The notes beneath the pieces are model-generated. The model did no database searches. It was not told the DNA's origin and saw nothing but the letters and a program-made list of their open reading frames with translations. From contig JAMXBD010000368.1 in assembly GCA_024138025.1 (NCBI GenBank), positions 744,001 to 808,000 on the forward strand: a stretch of DNA of 64,000 nt. The letters run 5' to 3'. Shown in pieces: positions 52,561 through 62,238 of the stretch; position 1 is the stretch's first letter, and the number at the start of each line of letters is the position of its first letter. The translations under genes and the position numbers were made by a program. The stretch is from Combretum micranthum (lineage: Eukaryota > Streptophyta > Magnoliopsida > Myrtales > Combretaceae).

Positions 52561-52899
52561 ACGAACTAGGGGTAATCTTGTAAAAATAACCTCCTCAATC
52601 TTGTAAAGGAAAAAAAAAATCCCTTCTTCTTACTTCCTCTTCTCTTTCTTTCTTTCTTTTTTTTTTAATACTCAATTTTTGTTTCTATAACATTAATACA
52701 TATAAACTAGTAATTACTCCCTTTCTTTCTTTCCGTACTTTCCTTTAAAAAAAAAAAAACTGTAATTAAGCCATGTCCTTTTTTTTTTTTTTTGGAAACT
52801 CAATTAACTTCCTCCTTTCATGCGATATTTCCAAATCGTCGCTCATTATCTCCACTTTTGGGAAACATGATTTTTTTTTTTCTTTTCAATTTCCATGAT

Positions 52900-53257
52900 C
52901 GTCCTCTAAATCAGCCACTAGGGTTTCTATAGGCTTTTCAACTTGTGGAGGCCGCATCTGAGCACACTTAACAGCAACAAACGCGCTAAATCACTGACAC
53001 CCAAATACCATTTCAAACTCAACAGCTTCATTTCCTACTCCTAACAGCAGAATACCCATATCCGTCACTAACTTATATCTTCCTAACCAGTCTGTGGATT
53101 CTTGATCTCCGCAACCGCTGCCGTACCGACATCTCTCATCTTCATGGCATTTGAGAGCTCTAGCTTTATCCAATCGAGGCACCTGGTGGCGAAGCTTGTA
53201 ATTCATTACTGGTGTAGTGTTTGGATCGGTAAGGCTCAAAGGAGTGTGGAGTGGCAA
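52900..53257 (-). other. Unidentified open stretch, possible captured gene fragment
   Basis: On the minus strand a frame stays open for 88 codons (53257-52991), then, after one stop, for about 30 more (FVAVKCAQMRPPQVEKP). This stretch is less AT-rich than its surroundings. No domain is recognised. It could be a piece of host gene carried by a transposon, or chance. Confidence 0.2.
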
Positions 53258-53840
53258 AGATGGCAGCAGAGGAGATGGTGAGCAAAGGGGCTTGAGGGAC
53301 TTATGGTGGCAAGATTCAATAGCTTTGATGACCTTAAGAGAAATTCCTTCTTTGAGTTTTTCTCGATATTACTGGTCATGTTTTGGATCTGATTTGCCTG
53401 TTACTAGAATTGGGAGCGTTCACCATCCAGGTCCAAGTTGAGTCACATTCTCATAGGTTGACATGGAAGGGAACAATTGCTATTTATCTTAGTCTGCAGC
53501 CATCATCTCGGCTTGTTTCTGTTCTACTTCATGAGCTACCCCCCGCTTTTATCCCATTGTTGATGTCTCGTTCTTTTTTTATGGCTCTTCTACTTGATGT
53601 AAGGAGGATGAACCTCATTCTTACAAAGAACTCTTCAAGCTTGTTGATTTATTTTTTGTTAGATTTTCTTCTGCGATTTTTTTCTTTTTTTTTTTTAACT
53701 GTACATGAGTTGTTCGGAATACAAATGTTTCTTTCCAGCACGATTTTTTTTTCTTTTTACTTTTATTCCCTTTTTTAAAAAAAGAAAACTAACATGTTAT
53801 AATCTTTTTGCAAGGTGGTAGAATCGTATTTTGTTATTTA
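53258..53840. other. Open but unrecognised sequence with poly(T) tracts
   Basis: Plus-strand frames of 74 and 131 codons overlap here, but their translations are hydrophobic and Phe-rich because of poly(T) runs (near 53568-53580, 53676-53697). I do not support a gene. Confidence 0.3.
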
Positions 53841-53869
53841 TAGGCTTTATTGTGTGCTTAAGTGTTCCT

Positions 53870-54130
53870 AGCTCTCCTGTTCTCTGCTAGACTTGTCACG
53901 GGTCCACGAATAGACTTGTGTTATCTAGCACCCAACCTATGGCATGGGCTCACGAGTGGATTTGTGTCATTTAGCACCCGACCTCTTCTAACTTTGATAT
54001 GGGTCATTTCTACTTTCCTAGTCTCTTCTAGACTTGATATGGGCCCATGAGTAATCTTGTGTTACTCTGGCACCAACCTTTTGGCATAGCCCGTGAGTGA
54101 TCTTGTATTGCTCTGGTAGCCTGCCACTCC
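53870..54130. repeat. Degenerate tandem repeat (TTGTGTTA.CT.GCACC words)
   Basis: About four diverged units of 60-75 bp built from GGC.CACGAGT, CTTGTGTTA and GCACC.AACCT phrases. There is no coding meaning. Confidence 0.6.
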
Positions 54131-54275
54131 TAGCATTGATACAGCTGCACATGTGATCTAAATCTTTACTCTACATCTCCAATTATGATTAAAATTCCAC
54201 CAAGTAATCGACCTCAAGTCATTCTCATAAAAGAGTTGGGGGTTTCACTCCATCACCAAAGTATCACTACTCAGC

Positions 54276-54600
54276 AGTGATTGTTTACTCCACCAACGGG
54301 TATTCACTTTATATTGTCATTCTATCATCACAATGGGTGCTTACTCCAACAGTGTTTGCTTCACATTGTCATTATGCCATCATAGTGGGTGCTTACTCCA
54401 TCAACGATTGTTCACTTCACATTATCACTCTGCCATCACAGTGGGTGCTCACTCCATCAATGGTTATTCGCTTCACATTATCATTCTACCATCACGGTGG
54501 GTGCTTACTGCATCAACAATTGTTCACTTCACATTTTCATTCTACAAACACAATGGATGTTTACTTTACTAATGAATGTTTACCCCACATTGTCATCAAC
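54276..54600. repeat. Minisatellite, about 57-60 bp unit, six copies
   Basis: Units follow the pattern ACTCCATCAACGATTGTTCA, then CTTCACATTATCATTCTACC, then ATCACAGTGGGTGCTT, at about 54276, 54331, 54389, 54448, 54507 and 54563. Three frames look open across it because the repeat lacks stops. The last copy is the most diverged. Confidence 0.88.
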
Positions 54601-55309
54601 ACTTTGCCAGGACATATTCATTTTAGTAGTGAGACATCATCATTCTTCCATCAATGATTAACTCCACCAGTAAAGCATACCACCATATCTGTAAGGATTT
54701 ACTCCGCCATCATTGTAGTGGTACTTCACAGCAAACATGATTCACTCAGTCATAATGCATACTTTAAATGTTCTTAACGACACTAGATGACACGGTACCT
54801 TTCAAGGAATGCAGAATTCATGTCTATCATCATCAAATGACATCGTATTGGCATGTGTATCAATTCCTCTTCACAACATGATGTTCTTTTTTTGTTTGAG
54901 GTACATCACTAATGAATTTAAAGATGGATACATCGCTTACGAGTACTAAGATAGGTACATTACTGAGCATGCTTCACACTCAAGTGCCGATGTCAAGAAA
55001 TTGTTCTACAAGATAGGTAGATACTTCCCATAGTAGCCATGTTTGAGAAAACTACAAAAAGTTCATCTATCAACTTCTTCTCCCTAGTTGATGGCGCATC
55101 ATTATATGACAGGGCAGCAACTCATATCAAGCTATTACTTCTTATTTGTACATTTTGACAAGACAAAATGCTTGAGGTACGCTAGCTATCATGGGTACAC
55201 TTCTAGCCTACAGGCCGATGTTGCTTTTACCCCGCAATTAGATGAAGTTGCAAAAGGAAAGGGGTACTGCTCCCACCATTTGTTCAAAGTTAGATGTCTC
55301 CATTGGATA

Positions 55310-55720
55310 TTTATGAACGAGGTCGCTTGAACCTCATGTTCTTCTACAACAAGGTGTTATAACTACCAAGGTTGTTGTGGAATTGTTTCAACTCATCACA
55401 ATTGAAGATTATGTTGCTCTCATAAAATAATGGGCACCATACTTCCTGTGTAGTCATGAGCTAAGGCTTTTACTAAGTAGATAATCATACAATGTATGAG
55501 GTCACTTCAACCTCAATCTTGCATAAAAGCGATGTAACTGGCAAGCTTGCTATGGTTCTTTGATTTATCACAACTGAGATCACTTTCATTCCACAAAAGG
55601 ATTGTTGCAAGACTCAGCATTGCATCTGCTGATCAAATATCTCTACTAAGCAAATGTAGCTATCAGGACATGAGGTCTTCCATCATTTACTGTTGAGGTC
55701 ACTTCAACCTTCTAATGGGA
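55310..55720. repeat. Diverged tandem repeat around GAGGTCACTTCAACCT
   Basis: GAGGTCGCTTGAACCTCA (55319), GAGGTCACTTCAACCTCA (55499) and GAGGTCACTTCAACCT (55695) recur at about 180-195 bp spacing, with CAAGGTTGTTGTGG / CAAGCTTGCTATGG between them. Confidence 0.65.
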
Positions 55721-55919
55721 ATCGACTTGAAAGTCCTATTACAAGATCGAGAGCTAGAGGATTGCAAAATTTAGTGTTGAGAATGATTACTGATTGCTTG
55801 GAACCAGATGAAGAGAAGTTTGTCTCAGCTTATGGATTACATGTAGAGTATGATTAGTTGGAGTATAATACTGACATTAAAGGAAAAATAGGAAGAAGGA
55901 AGTAAAGAAAACGGAGGAA

Positions 55920-56165
55920 GTATGCCTTCAATTCATGCCTTAACAGTATTAGAGATTCCATATAATGGAAGTCATACCCTTAGTCAAGCCCTCGATTATA
56001 CCCGCGACAGTATCAGAGATTCCATATAATGGAAGTCATGCCCTAGATCGTTTAGTAAAGCCATCAACTATAACTCTAACTAAGTTTGTTTGCTTGAAGA
56101 GTTGAGTCGCGCCTTCATGTACCCTTAGTCGAGCCTTCAACTATACCCGCAACAGAGTCTATTTG
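55920..56165. repeat. Tandem repeat with GAGATTCCATATAATGGAAG units
   Basis: GAGATTCCATATAATGGAAG is present at 55951 and 56011. CTTAGTCAAGCC / CTTAGTCGAGCC and TTTGCTTGAAGAGTTGA recur over four units of about 60 bp. The core TTCCATATAATGGAA is itself an inverted repeat. Confidence 0.75.
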
Positions 56166-56707
56166 CTTGAAGAGTTGATTCTAGTAGACATCATGATATT
56201 ACTTACGACTATGATCTGCAAGATGTGCTTATGGATTTTCCGCGGTACTTTACATGAGAATCAAAGCAACTCTTTAGATAGATTGCAATCTTTCTTTTAT
56301 TAGCTACTTTCTAATTTTATCTTTAGATAGATATCAATCTTGTTTTAATTAACTACTTTCCTATTTTATCTTTTAGATATCTGTCCTATTTTAGATACTA
56401 GATATCAGGTCATGAGTGTGAATAGGAGTTTCCTTGGTGTAAAAGACAAGATTTATCAATTGACTAAAATTCTTTCTCTTTGAGAAAAACCCTAATTCTT
56501 ATCAATCATGTTGATTGTGGCGAATTTTCTCTTATCGATCTTTGGATTGTGGCGCCCAAACACTAGCGAATGGTTATAAGTAATATCAACTACCTGTTAG
56601 TGTTATATCCATGTTTATTTTCCTAGTGCATAATATCTAAGGTAAGTAAGGTTCATTTTCTTTACTATTTAAGATATCCTATTGATTGTCTTCCTAGGCA
56701 TATCATC

Positions 56708-56730
56708 TTTATTGCTATCAAAGCTCGTGT
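56708..56730 (+). other. Possible tRNA-Met primer-binding site
   Basis: TTGCTATCAAAGCTCG resembles the TGGTATCAGAGC primer site common in plant LTR retrotransposons, with mismatches, and lies about 80 bases upstream of the gag reading. The LTR would lie just upstream, but I could not find its start. Confidence 0.4.
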
Positions 56731-56800
56731 TACGGTTAGTTGCGTCTATCATTGCTGTGATCGTATGTGATTAAGGATATCAAACGAAAGTGCACATGGC

Positions 56801-57755
56801 AATTTTGGAGAAGAGGTTAATATTAGAGTTCGTGGAAACCAAAGAGTTCCAAGAAATGGTAATAATCGTGTTCAGCTCAATGATGAACATAGAATAAGCC
56901 AACAGTTGCAACCTTTGAATAATACAATTAATACCCTAGTACAAATAATGCAACAATTGTTAGAAAACCCAAATATGATACCACTCCGTATGGAAGCACC
57001 ACTATCGCCACCTGATCCTAGTAGGTAAGGAGATGTTAGAAGGAATCACGCTGAATACGGTGATGATTATGATAGGGAGTTTAGACCACCAAGAGGGTTG
57101 GAGCATGTGAAGTTATATATGCCTTCCTTTTTAGGAAGTGGATCCATAAATGATTATCTTGATTGGGAAGACAAAGTTGAAGGATTATTTGATGTTATGA
57201 CGTTGAAGAATACACGAGTTAGATTAGTGGCAATGGAATTTACATGATATGTAGCATTGTGGTGGAAAAACCTACTATCTACTCATAGGAGGGATGAAGA
57301 AGCAGAGATCAAGACATGGTTGTAGATGAAAAGAGTATGGAGAAAATGTTTTGTTCCTATATACTATAAATAGGAAGTCTATATGCACCTTCAATCATTA
57401 AGGTAAGGTAGTAAGAGTGTTAAGGAGTATGTTCAAGAATTCAAATCATTAAAGATTAGAAGTGGAGTTGTCATACCACCTGAACAAACTATTGCAAGAT
57501 TTGCTACTAGCTTAAAGTATGAGACTGCAAGTATCGTGGAGTTGCAGCACTATGACATACTAGAAAAGGCTATTCAATTAGCCTTCAAATTAGAAGGACA
57601 GCAGAGGAATAATCCATATAAGTCTACTGCAGGTAAATATTCTAATCCTCAAAAACCTTATTCTTTTGATGCTAGGAGGAGTGCAAAGGGATATTGATAT
57701 GAACCCCGTCAACCTGTGACAAAACCCAATACCAATACAATTGGAATTATAACCT
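56801..57755 (+). pseudogene. Ty3/gypsy-type Gag, decayed
   Basis: Gag packages retrotransposon RNA. The N-terminal part is Q/N-rich (HRISQQLQPLNN, LVQIMQQLLEN). The retrotransposon gag domain follows (LYMPSFLGSGSINDYLDWED, then VALWWKNLL, then TIARFATSLKYETASIVEL, and the QLAFKLEGQQR end). In-frame stops interrupt it near 57031, 57246, 57325 and 57370, so it is not expressed as a full protein. No zinc knuckle is visible before the reading ends near 57755. It runs opposite to the pol next to it, so it belongs to another insertion. Confidence 0.82.
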
Positions 57756-58382
57756 AAGATCGTCAAGATTGTATGGAATTGCAACACATTGCCTATATAG
57801 AGGCAAGAACCTTGGTATATGTTAGACGCCATAATCGAAGGTGGAGATTTTAATTGATAAGTCAAAGATTGAATGCCACGAAGTAGATCCGATAAGTTCA
57901 AGAAGAAGTTCAGTCAAGAACTAAGAGAAATCTCTCAATTGTATTATCAAAGTTATGTGTTCAAAATACAAACCAAAGACTACTTATAAACAAGCAAAGG
58001 AAACCTAAAAGACTGAATAAGGAAACTCAAAAATCATCAAATATTTTAGTGGCCATTAATATACGTGGCAACTTGCAAGAATTGGCAAGAATTGGAATTA
58101 AAAGCCAAGAGCAACACTATGTCTACGCGATATGTACGCCAGCAGCATATGGTGAAAGCTGGCAATGTTGAGTCGTTTAGAAGATAAGCTACCCGATGAC
58201 AACGTTTTCAATGCTGTTGGTTTAGGTGAAGGCCGACAATGGTTAAATCACGGCCGATGGTGTACTTTCACAGCTTTAGTCAGATTTATTTGAATCTTGT
58301 CTTGGTCCATTCCCGAGCTTACCTTAATGATGTTGATCAGTTTGGGTTTATCTTAGATGGTATGCAAATGTATCTCCTCCTC
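57756..58382 (-). mobile_element. Probable 3' LTR of the minus-strand gypsy element
   Basis: Non-coding sequence immediately downstream (minus sense) of the pol C-terminus. A purine-rich tract (AAGAGGAGGAGA on the minus strand, near 58374-58385) is a plausible polypurine tract. It contains TACGCCAGCAGC and GCCGACAATGG words like the GC-rich modules of the other LTRs. No second LTR is in the window to confirm it. Confidence 0.45.
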
Positions 58383-58865
58383 TTAAACCTCTTGAATCAA
58401 CCTGAGTGCTTCCTTGAATCTTTTAGCCTGAGTCCTTGAAGCCGATCTAGGTGGCATCTCAAGTGGATCGACTCTCCATCTTCTAGCCATGCCTCCATTA
58501 TTGCCTTGCTCTCGAGAATGATTTGTCCTCAAATCTGCATCACTTGCATCAAATGGACTCATATCAGTAACATTAAAAGTAGCACTTATAGTATACTCAC
58601 CTAGCAAATCAAGCTTATAAGCATTGTCATTGATGCGCTCCAGAACTTAAAAAGGGCCATCGCCTCTTGGAAGCAACTTAGAATGCCTTTGCTCAAGAAA
58701 TCTTTCCTTGAGCATATGAAGCCATACCTAATCACCAAGTTCAAAAACCATCTGAGGACGTCCTTTGTTGGCTAATTTTGCATACTATTCATTCGGTCCA
58801 TCTCTCAATATTGAGTCTTACCTTCTCATGAATCTACTTTACAAACTCCGCTTTCTTCTTGCCAT
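58383..58865 (-). pseudogene. Gypsy integrase C-terminal domain and tail
   Basis: On the minus strand, after the integrase core, the reading gives FELGD.VWLHMLKERF, then RGDGPF.VLERINDNAYKLD, then LGEYTISATFNVTDMSPF and a basic tail ending RFKEALRLIQEV. This is the GPF/Y-type C-terminal module that binds DNA. Stops interrupt it (for example before VWLH and after GPF). No complete chromodomain was recognised. Confidence 0.8.
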
Positions 58866-59572
58866 CTAAATTAACAAATTCAGATAGGTAAAGGTAGCAA
58901 ATCCAACAGTTAGTGGATTAAAACCATACATAATTTCAAAAGGTGAAAATTTAGTAGCAGAATGTGTAGTATGGTTATAAGCAAATTCAACATGTGGTAG
59001 GCATTCTTCCCATGTTTTAATATTCTTCTTAATGATAGCCCTTAACAATGTAGATTATTCACTACTTCCATTTGACCATCAGACTATGGATGACAAGTTA
59101 TAGAAAATAACAATTTAGTTCCTAACTTACACCACAAAGTTTTCTAGAAGTAACTTAAGAACTGTGCATCTCTATCATATACAATTGTTCTAGGCATACC
59201 ATGAAGTCTCACAATCTCCTTAAAGAACAAATCTGCAATATGAGAAGCATCATCATTTTGTTCACATGGAATTAAGTGTGCCATCTTCAAAATCTATCTA
59301 CTATCACAAACATAGAATCCTTACCAGTCTTACTCTTAGGTAAATCTAATACAAAATCATAGATATATCCACCCAAGGTTCACTAGGAATAGGTAAAGAT
59401 ATGTACAAACCATGAGGTTATACTCAGGACTTAGCTTGTCTACAAATGATACACTTGTCACAGACCTTCTCAACATCCCGTTTCATATGGGGCCAATAAA
59501 AATGTTCTTGCAAAACACTCAAAGTCTTTGCTACCCTAAAATGTCCCATCAATCCCCTACTATGGGACTCTT
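58866..59572 (-). pseudogene. Gypsy integrase: zinc-binding and catalytic core
   Basis: An integrase inserts the retrotransposon cDNA. The minus strand shows the HHCC zinc region (GLMGHFRVAKTL, LQEHFYWPHM, VCDKCIICRQAKS), then the core: [35 protein letters not shown] with the second catalytic Asp, and DGQMEVVN with the catalytic Glu region. It ends [20 protein letters not shown]. The first Asp region (VDISM...) is followed by a frame change. Several stops are present, so it is inactive. Confidence 0.88.
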
Positions 59573-60187
59573 TCACCAACAATTTCCTGATTGAACATAC
59601 AACTTATTTTTCCTAAAAAGATATCCATCATGTCTAAATAATTTCCTATGGGCTATCTTTTCACAAGAAACATAAATTTCAGCAAAATATTGGTCTATAG
59701 AGTATAAATCCTTAATAAGTTCAAAACCAAGCAACTTAGCATCAAGTGATGAGATTAGAATATACCTACGAGAAAGCGCATCAACAACAATGTTTTCCTT
59801 ATCCCGCTTATAGCAAATGACATAAGGAAATGTCTCGATGTACTCCATCCAATGCGCATGCCTCTTGTTCAACTTTTGCTGGCTCTTTAAATTCTTCAAG
59901 GATTCATGATCCGTATGAATCACAATTTCTTTAGGCCATAAGTAATGCTGCTAGGTTTCCAAGGCTCTAACCAACGCATACATCTCCTTGTCATATGTAG
60001 GATACTTCAAGGCTGCCCCGCTAAGCTTCTCACTGAAGTATGCGATAGGTCGTCCTTCTTGCATCAGCACTACTCTAATTCCTAAACCTGAAGCATCATA
60101 TTCAATTTCAAATGTTTTAGAGAAATCAGGTAAAGCAAGTAAAGGAGCATGTATTAGCTTATCCTTAATCAACTGAAAGGCCTTTTC
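59573..60187 (-). pseudogene. Gypsy RNase H domain
   Basis: Minus strand. [20 protein letters not shown] begins the RNase H fold. [20 protein letters not shown] follows, then, after a stop replacing a Trp codon near 59952, [32 protein letters not shown] and [10 protein letters not shown], the usual RNase H end. Another stop (Gln to TAG) sits at the junction with reverse transcriptase near 60185. Acidic residues in YDAS, DHES and VDALS are kept. Confidence 0.9.
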
Positions 60188-61281
60188 CTATTCCTCTCCC
60201 CACTTGAACCCGATATTCTTCTTGATAACTTCAGTGATAGGTGCTACAATGCTATTGAAGTGCTTCACAAACCTCCTGTAAAAACTTGCAAGTGTATGGA
60301 AACTTCGCACTTGACTCACATTAGTTGGACTTGGCCATTCCTGGATTGCACAAAGCTTCTCTTCATCAACATGTATTCCTTGTGCACTAACCACAAAACC
60401 AAAAAACATAATTTTGTTTGTGCAAAATATGCACTTCTTAAGATTAGCAAATAGTCTTTCCTTTTGAAGTACATCCAATACAGATTTCAAATGGTTTAAA
60501 TGGTCATCCAAGTTCATGCTATAAATAAGGATATCATCAAAATAGTCTACTACAAATTTCCCAATGAAATCACGCAAAACATGGTTCATTGATCTCATGA
60601 AGGTGTTCGGTACATTGGTTAATCCAAAAGGCACAACCAACAACTCATATAAACCATATTTTATCTTGAAAGCAGTTTTCCATTTATCTCCTTCTTTCAT
60701 ACTAATTTGATGATACCCGCTTTTTAAATCGATTTTAGAAAATACACAAGACTCATGCAATTGATCTAACATGTCATCTAAGTGAAGAATAGGGTGATGA
60801 TACTTTACTGTAATGTTGTTGATGGCGTGACAATCAACACACATTCTCTAAGTCCCATCCTTCTTGGGCACTAGAATAACTGGAACTACGCATGGAATCA
60901 TGCTTTTCCTTATGAGCCCCTTATCCATCAACTCACTAACCTGCCTTTGGAGTTCCTTTGTCTCCTTAGGATTACTCCTATATGCTGATCAGTTTGGAAT
61001 TGTTGCTTCGAGTACAAAATCTACCTGATGTTCGATTCCCCGAATTGGAGGTAATCCTTTCAGGACTTCCTCAGAGAAAACATCTTCAAAATCCTATAAA
61101 ACAGAGATGACAGAACTAGGTAAAGAGTTAGAAAAATCATTAGTGTTCAAACAAGTTTCTTTATAAATCATCAACAGCATAAGCTGTTTCATTACTAAAG
61201 CTCGCCTCACAGCACTCACTCTTGCCACACAACTCTCCTTAAGGTCACACTCTCCTTTTCTCTCACCACCAAAGTCGAACA
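60188..61281 (-). pseudogene. Gypsy reverse transcriptase and upstream linker
   Basis: The 218-codon open frame ending at 60844 on the minus strand carries the reverse transcriptase core: [13 protein letters not shown] (residues 35-47), PFGLTN (72-77) and the active site YFDDILIYS (101-109), then the connection to RNase H with FYRRFVKHF. Upstream, KKDGT is followed by a stop in place of Trp (near 60849), and further upstream PPIRGIEHQVDFV and SNPKETKELQRQVSELM are readable. Near 61090 a stop separates SSVISVL and DFEDVFSEEV. The reading is cut at 61281 by an LTR insertion, so protease and gag of this element lie beyond the window if they survive. Confidence 0.92.
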
Positions 61282-62203
61282 TGTAAACCCTAATAATTTT
61301 TATATCAGTAGAAGTAGATAAAAATACGAATATAAAAAATAGAAGGTTAATGTAGGATCCAACAAAGACTCTAGAGTAAAACCACAAGTAGTAATGAACT
61401 TATATATAACTTTAAATCCTAAAACAAAGTTCTCTAAATAGTAATAGATACCAAAAACAAGATTTCATAATGAGTATAAAAAACTCAAGATATAGAAATA
61501 ATTTAGATAAGATTTCAAATTTATTAAAGAGCAAATAATCAATAAAACTTATAGTTAGAAAACAATAATTCAAGGATGAAATGTTAGGATTATAATACAC
61601 AAAAGGAGCAAAAACAAATCCATAACTAATAATCTAGACTCTAAATAAATATTTGGATCACACCATTGTTCTAGTTAGGGGATACTAAAGCTATTAGAGA
61701 CTGAAACCAAAATTAGCCTATGGAGTTTATAAACACTAATCGTGTGAGATAAAATCTAAAAAATAATTAATCGTAAACTTTATACTTAAGTTTGAACATA
61801 ATAGTGGCCTGAAAATTGTAGACACTTTATATAAATTTTTGCAAACAGAACTCTCAAATGACTACCATATTTTATATCTTTAGCTTAATAATCTACCCTA
61901 AAACTAAGATAGTCACTTAACTAAATAATATTAAAATTAATTTTTCCTTCATTTCGGTGCAATTTACAAGAAATTTGGTGCAAGTAAAGAAGGATTCACG
62001 GCTGGGATCTCTTGATTTTTGTCAACTGAATTCTTCAAGGAGAAGAGTCAAATTACATCCAAAAGTCCATAAAAACAATGACCCAAACCAATCAAATAAA
62101 CCCAACTCAGCCAAGTACATTTAATGCACAAGGAAGCATGCAAATTGAAGGAAGAAAACTCCATCTTATCCACCAAGAAGCTGTTACTTCCTTCTTCTTC
62201 TTC

Positions 62204-62238
<35 letters not shown>

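Noticed and set aside
54277..54661. Three overlapping open frames of 79-126 codons
   Set aside because: All cross the 58 bp minisatellite in different phases, so openness is a property of the repeat.
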